DNA from: Chlorobiota bacterium | GTDB taxonomy: Bacteria > Bacteroidota > Bacteroidia > Bacteroidales > JAADGE01 | Length of the DNA: 8,200 nucleotides | Assembly: GCA_013153575.1 (NCBI GenBank) | Contig: JAADEE010000241.1 | Span: 1 to 8,200 of the forward strand | Reading direction: 5' to 3' | Shown: piece after piece, positions 5,782 through 8,200 of the stretch | How positions within the stretch are numbered: the stretch's first letter is position 1 | How the letters are laid out: every line of letters starts with the position of its first letter | Notes under the pieces: generated by a model | The model's database searches: none | Seen by the model: only the letters and a program-made list of their open reading frames with translations | What the model was told of the DNA's origin: nothing | Made by a program: the position numbers and the translations under genes

Positions 5782-6447
5782 ATGAGTAATAAATTAACAT
5801 TTAAAGATTTAGGAACTATTGATTATGGTGATGCTTTGCAAATTCAGGAAGAATTATTTTATAAGAAAATAAAAAATAAGACTTCTGAAATTGAAAATGT
5901 TAATGATGTTTTAATTTGCGAACATCCTCATGTTTATACAATCGGAAAAAGCGGAAATGAAAATAATCTTTTAATTAATGATGATTTCTTAAAGAAAATA
6001 AATGCAACTTATTTTAAAACTGATAGAGGAGGGGATATTACTTATCATGGTTATGGTCAGTTGGTTGTATATCCTATTGTTGATTTGAAAAATTTCAATA
6101 TAGGTATTAAAGATTATATTTACAAGCTTGAATATTTGATAATTAATTTGTTAAAAGAGTTTAATGTCAAAGGTGAAATTAGTGATGGGAATATTGGTGT
6201 TTGGTTAGATGTTGGAAAAACAACAGAAAGAAAAATTTGTGCGATGGGAGTTAAAGTAAGCAAAGGAATTACTATGCATGGTTTGGCATTAAATATAAAT
6301 ACCGACTTATCTTATTTTAATCATATTAATCCTTGCGGGTTTACAAACAAGGGAGCAACATCAATAAAAAATGAGTTAGGTAAAGAAGTTGATTTTAACG
6401 AAGTTAAAGAAAAGTTCAAATATTATTTTAAAGAAAGTTTTATATAA
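5782..6447 (+). CDS. lipB: Octanoyl-[acyl-carrier-protein]:protein N-octanoyltransferase (lipoate biosynthesis)
   Basis: LipB moves the octanoyl group from acyl carrier protein to the lipoyl domains of 2-oxoacid dehydrogenases and the glycine cleavage H protein; LipA then inserts sulfur. The 221 residues match the usual length (213 in E. coli). Visible signatures are CEHPHVYTIGKSG (46-58), RGGDITYHG (82-90), the catalytic Lys151 in KICAMGVKV, HGLALNINTDL (166-175) and the catalytic Cys185 in NPCG. In the signature block, position 91 is Tyr (HGYGQ), whereas the family normally has Pro (HGPGQ). Both catalytic residues are present, so the enzyme is probably active. The ATG at 5782 is suitably placed for the fold. 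The gene appears monocistronic, divergent from iorA, and it meets the next gene tail to tail 3 bases downstream with no room for a separate terminator. LipA is not in the window. Confidence 0.95.
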   Translation: MSNKLTFKDLGTIDYGDALQIQEELFYKKIKNKTSEIENVNDVLICEHPHVYTIGKSGNENNLLINDDFLKKINATYFKTDRGGDITYHGYGQLVVYPIVDLKNFNIGIKDYIYKLEYLIINLLKEFNVKGEISDGNIGVWLDVGKTTERKICAMGVKVSKGITMHGLALNINTDLSYFNHINPCGFTNKGATSIKNELGKEVDFNEVKEKFKYYFKESFI

Positions 6448-6450
6448 GAA

Positions 6451-7158
6451 TTAAATTGCTTGCAAAATAAAAATAGTTGGGCGTTTATTAATTTGAGGTT
6501 TATTTTTTTTCCATTCAGAAATAGTTCTTGTTTGAATAAATTCTGTTTCAAGGGTAATGTCCGTTGCTATGCAAAGAAGAGTGTTTTTTTTGCAAGAAGA
6601 AAAAATATCATCAAGCATTTTCATATTTCTGTATGGAGTTTCCATAAAAATTTGTGATTGATTTTCTTTTTTTGACCTATTCTCAAGAAACTGAATTTTT
6701 TTAATTTTTTCGTTTTGCTTAACAGGAAGGTAACCATTGAATGCAAAATTTTGCCCATTAAGTCCTGATGAAATAAGAGCAAGTAAAATTGAAGATGGTC
6801 CTACTAATGGCACAACTTGTAAACCTTTTCTATGAGCAATACTAACAATTGATGCACCGGGGTCGGCAATGCCGGGGTTTCCTGCTTCCGATATTATTCC
6901 TATACTTTTGCCCTCAATAGCAGCTTGTAAAAAACTTGAAAGTTTATTATTGTCGGTATGTTTGTTTAGTTCAAAAAAAGTAATATCATCAATAACTTTT
7001 GTTGCTGAAACTTTGCGAATGTAACGTCTTGCAGTTCGTATGTTTTCAACTATAAAAACATTAAGTTCTTCAATTATTGATTTTACATTTTGTGGTATTA
7101 CTGATGAAATTTCGCTTTCACCAAGTGTGGTTGGTATTAAATATATTTTTCCTTTCAT
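6451..7158 (-). CDS. Short RsmI-like SAM-dependent methyltransferase (tetrapyrrole methylase fold)
   Basis: This 235-residue cytoplasmic protein has the tetrapyrrole (corrin/porphyrin) methylase fold as used by RsmI, which 2'-O-methylates C1402 of 16S rRNA. Matching segments are the start KIYLIPTTLG (4-13), the acidic/arginine motif VENIRTARRYIRKV (37-50), the SAM-site block ISEAGNPGIADPGASIV (89-105), VVPLVGPSSILLALISSGL (115-133), NGYLPV (141-146), and METPYRN (172-178) in place of the FYESPHR of RsmI. It is about 50 residues shorter than E. coli RsmI (286) and lacks its C-terminal extension; FVAED-type residues near the start are replaced by FIVEN. A short paralogue of this kind beside a true RsmI is, as I recall, common in Bacteroidetes, so I do not give it the rsmI symbol. 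Its target is unknown. It is transcribed divergently from the PhnP-like gene. Confidence 0.85.
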   Translation of the reverse strand: MKGKIYLIPTTLGESEISSVIPQNVKSIIEELNVFIVENIRTARRYIRKVSATKVIDDITFFELNKHTDNNKLSSFLQAAIEGKSIGIISEAGNPGIADPGASIVSIAHRKGLQVVPLVGPSSILLALISSGLNGQNFAFNGYLPVKQNEKIKKIQFLENRSKKENQSQIFMETPYRNMKMLDDIFSSCKKNTLLCIATDITLETEFIQTRTISEWKKNKPQINKRPTIFILQAI

Positions 7159-7180
7159 TTTTTATAAATGTTTTTTAGTC

Positions 7181-7304
7181 CTAAATATCAAGATAAAAGA
7201 ACTAAAAATTATAATGTTTTTTTCTAAAATATTAAATAACAATCTAATTTATTAAAATCAATTTGTTATAAGTTTCAAAATTAGTAATTTAGCGTGATAT
7301 TTAG
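7181..7304. promoter_or_regulatory. Pair of 15-base inverted sites in the divergent region, one ahead of each gene
   Basis: Each divergent gene is preceded by nearly the same site in its own orientation. Bases 7290-7304 (TAGCGTGATATTTAG, plus) end 21 bases before the TTG of the PhnP-like gene. Bases 7181-7195 read on the minus strand (TATCTTGATATTTAG) end 22 bases before the ATG of the RsmI-like gene. They agree at 13 of 15 positions, including ten in a row (TGATATTTAG). They could be operator sites, promoter parts or start-region elements that control both genes alike. Confidence 0.4.
7262..7292 (+). promoter_or_regulatory. Candidate promoter for the PhnP-like gene
   Basis: TTTG at 7262-7265 is followed after 19 bases by TAATTTAG (7285-7292), one mismatch from TAnnTTTG. 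The predicted start near 7299 lies inside the conserved TGATATTTAG site and leaves a leader of about 27 bases. Chance matches are easy in such A/T-rich sequence. Confidence 0.35.
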
Positions 7305-7325
7305 AATTTAAATAAAATAAAAACT

Positions 7326-8090
7326 TTGAAAATAACTTTTTTAGGAACGGGAACATCGCAAGGAGTGCCATTAATAGGCTGTGAATGTGATATTTGCAAA
7401 TCTTCGGATAGCAAAGATAAGCGTTTAAGAAGTTCTGCATTGATTTCTGTTGGTGGTAAAAATATTTTAATTGATGCAGGTCCTGATTTTAGGCAACAAA
7501 TGTTAAGAGAAAAAATTGTAAAACTTGATGCAATACTTTTAACACATGAGCATAAAGACCATATAGGCGGACTTGACGATGTTAGAGCATTCAATTACAT
7601 ACAAAAAAGACCTATGGATATTTATGCTGAAAAACGTGTTTGTGATTTATTGCAGTCGCGAGATTTTGCTTATGTTGTTGAAAGAAAAGATTACCCCGGA
7701 ATTCCTAAAATGAACTTTAAAATTATTGAAAATAAGAAGTTTCTAATAGATGATATTGAAGTTATTCCAATACGAGGAACGCATCATTTTTTAGATGTAT
7801 TTGGTTTTAGAATAGGCAAATTTGCCTATGTTACAGATATGAATTATATTAGTGCCGAAGAAAAGGAAAAGTTGAAAAATCTTGATTTACTTGTAATTAC
7901 AGCTTTAAGAAGAAAAGAGCACGTATCACATTTTAGTTTAAATCAATCATTGCAAATTATTGAAGAAGTTAAACCAAAGAAAGCATATTTAACACACATA
8001 AGTCATAAGTTAGGATTTTATAAAGATTTAATTGAAGAATTACCGGGCAATGTTTTGCCTGCTTATGATGGTTTAAAAGTTGAAATTTAA
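7326..8090 (+). CDS. PhnP-like MBL-fold phosphodiesterase, TTG start
   Basis: This 254-residue protein is a metallo-beta-lactamase-fold hydrolase close to E. coli PhnP, a phosphodiesterase for 5-phosphoribosyl 1,2-cyclic phosphate and 2',3'-cyclic nucleotides. It has the start LGTGTSQGVP (6-15), the structural zinc cysteines C19, C21 and C24 in GCECDIC, and LIDAG (48-52). The metal-binding motif THEHKDH supplies H74, H76, D78 and H79. H153/H154, D171 and the C-terminal LTHISH (222-227) complete the two metal sites and the zinc site. All expected ligands are present, so it should be active. No phn genes are in view, so a role in phosphonate use is not supported; a housekeeping cyclic-phosphate or RNA-end function is as likely. 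TTG at 7326 is chosen because it directly precedes the conserved fold and no ATG fits. A further gene starts 11 bases downstream. Confidence 0.9.
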   Translation: MKITFLGTGTSQGVPLIGCECDICKSSDSKDKRLRSSALISVGGKNILIDAGPDFRQQMLREKIVKLDAILLTHEHKDHIGGLDDVRAFNYIQKRPMDIYAEKRVCDLLQSRDFAYVVERKDYPGIPKMNFKIIENKKFLIDDIEVIPIRGTHHFLDVFGFRIGKFAYVTDMNYISAEEKEKLKNLDLLVITALRRKEHVSHFSLNQSLQIIEEVKPKKAYLTHISHKLGFYKDLIEELPGNVLPAYDGLKVEI

Positions 8091-8101
8091 AATATAAAAT
8101 C

Positions 8102-8200
8102 ATGAAAAAAATAATAATTGTAATTTTAGTATTAGCTATTTTAGGAGGAGCCGCATATTATGGTTCGGATTATATTTTGGGCGAACAAGAAAAAACTATT
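8102..8200 (+). CDS. Start of a membrane-anchored or exported protein (3' end outside window)
   Basis: Only 33 codons are visible, beginning with ATG 11 bases after the stop of the PhnP-like gene, so the two are probably co-transcribed. Residues 1-4 (MKKI) and the following hydrophobic run to about residue 20 (IIVILVLAILGGAAYY) look like an uncleaved N-terminal anchor or a signal peptide. There is no lipobox Cys in view. The rest (GSDYILGEQEKT) is too short to assign a family, so the function is unknown. Confidence 0.7.
   Translation, partial: MKKIIIVILVLAILGGAAYYGSDYILGEQEKTI

Noticed and set aside
6460..6657. Plus-strand open frame antisense to the RsmI-like gene
   Set aside because: No family resemblance, and the opposite strand carries conserved methylase motifs.
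7040..7255. Plus-strand open frame running into the divergent spacer
   Set aside because: Mostly antisense to the start of the RsmI-like gene; the remainder is A/T-rich spacer with no recognisable protein.
7258..7594. Two minus-strand open frames opposite the start of the PhnP-like gene
   Set aside because: They are antisense to the zinc-site and metal-site motifs of a clearly conserved enzyme.

Overview
The window is a low-GC stretch of ordinary bacterial chromosome, most likely from an anaerobic member of the Bacteroidetes (Bacteroidales or Marinilabiliales type). The base composition is strongly A/T. Shine-Dalgarno sequences are weak or absent. Two genes appear to start at TTG. Candidate promoters resemble the Bacteroidetes TTG-N19-TAnnTTTG form. 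The gene content also fits: a short ferredoxin-less IorA, a short RsmI-like methylase and a surface-type lipoprotein. This placement is inferred from the sequence alone.

Layout from left to right. (1) 2-1987, plus strand: the truncated end of an iron(III)-type ABC importer operon, with a fused two-domain permease followed by a short ATPase. A hairpin follows at 2001-2033. (2) 1988-2209: a 222-base gap with two inverted repeats, the larger forming a long interrupted hairpin just upstream of the next gene. (3) 2210-2932, plus strand: a lipoprotein with a concanavalin A/LamG-like domain, ending in a clear hairpin-plus-T terminator that overlaps the end of the convergent gene. (4) 5675-2954, minus strand: iorA, iorB and a DUF4442 hotdog thioesterase-like gene, the last two joined by a TAATG stop/start overlap. 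(5) 5676-5781: a compact divergent promoter region. (6) 5782-6447, plus strand: lipB, octanoyltransferase. (7) 7158-6451, minus strand: a short tetrapyrrole-methylase-fold protein of the RsmI type, tail to tail with lipB and only 3 bases away. (8) 7159-7325: a second divergent region with an almost symmetrical pair of 15-base sites. (9) 7326-8090, plus strand: a PhnP-like metallo-beta-lactamase-fold phosphodiesterase, followed by the first 33 codons of a gene for a membrane-anchored or exported protein.

The most coherent functional unit is iorA-iorB-DUF4442. IorAB oxidises aryl pyruvates made by transamination of aromatic amino acids to aryl-acetyl-CoA and passes the electrons to ferredoxin. 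The translationally coupled hotdog protein could plausibly release the free aryl acetate, but that is inference. The other genes are housekeeping functions: metal import, lipoylation, RNA or small-molecule modification and cyclic-phosphate hydrolysis. I see no phage, transposon, CRISPR array, toxin-antitoxin or defence module, no rRNA or tRNA gene, and no clear novel system. The points worth a second look are mostly regulatory inverted repeats, a few domain losses and the operon partnership of the thioesterase-like gene.
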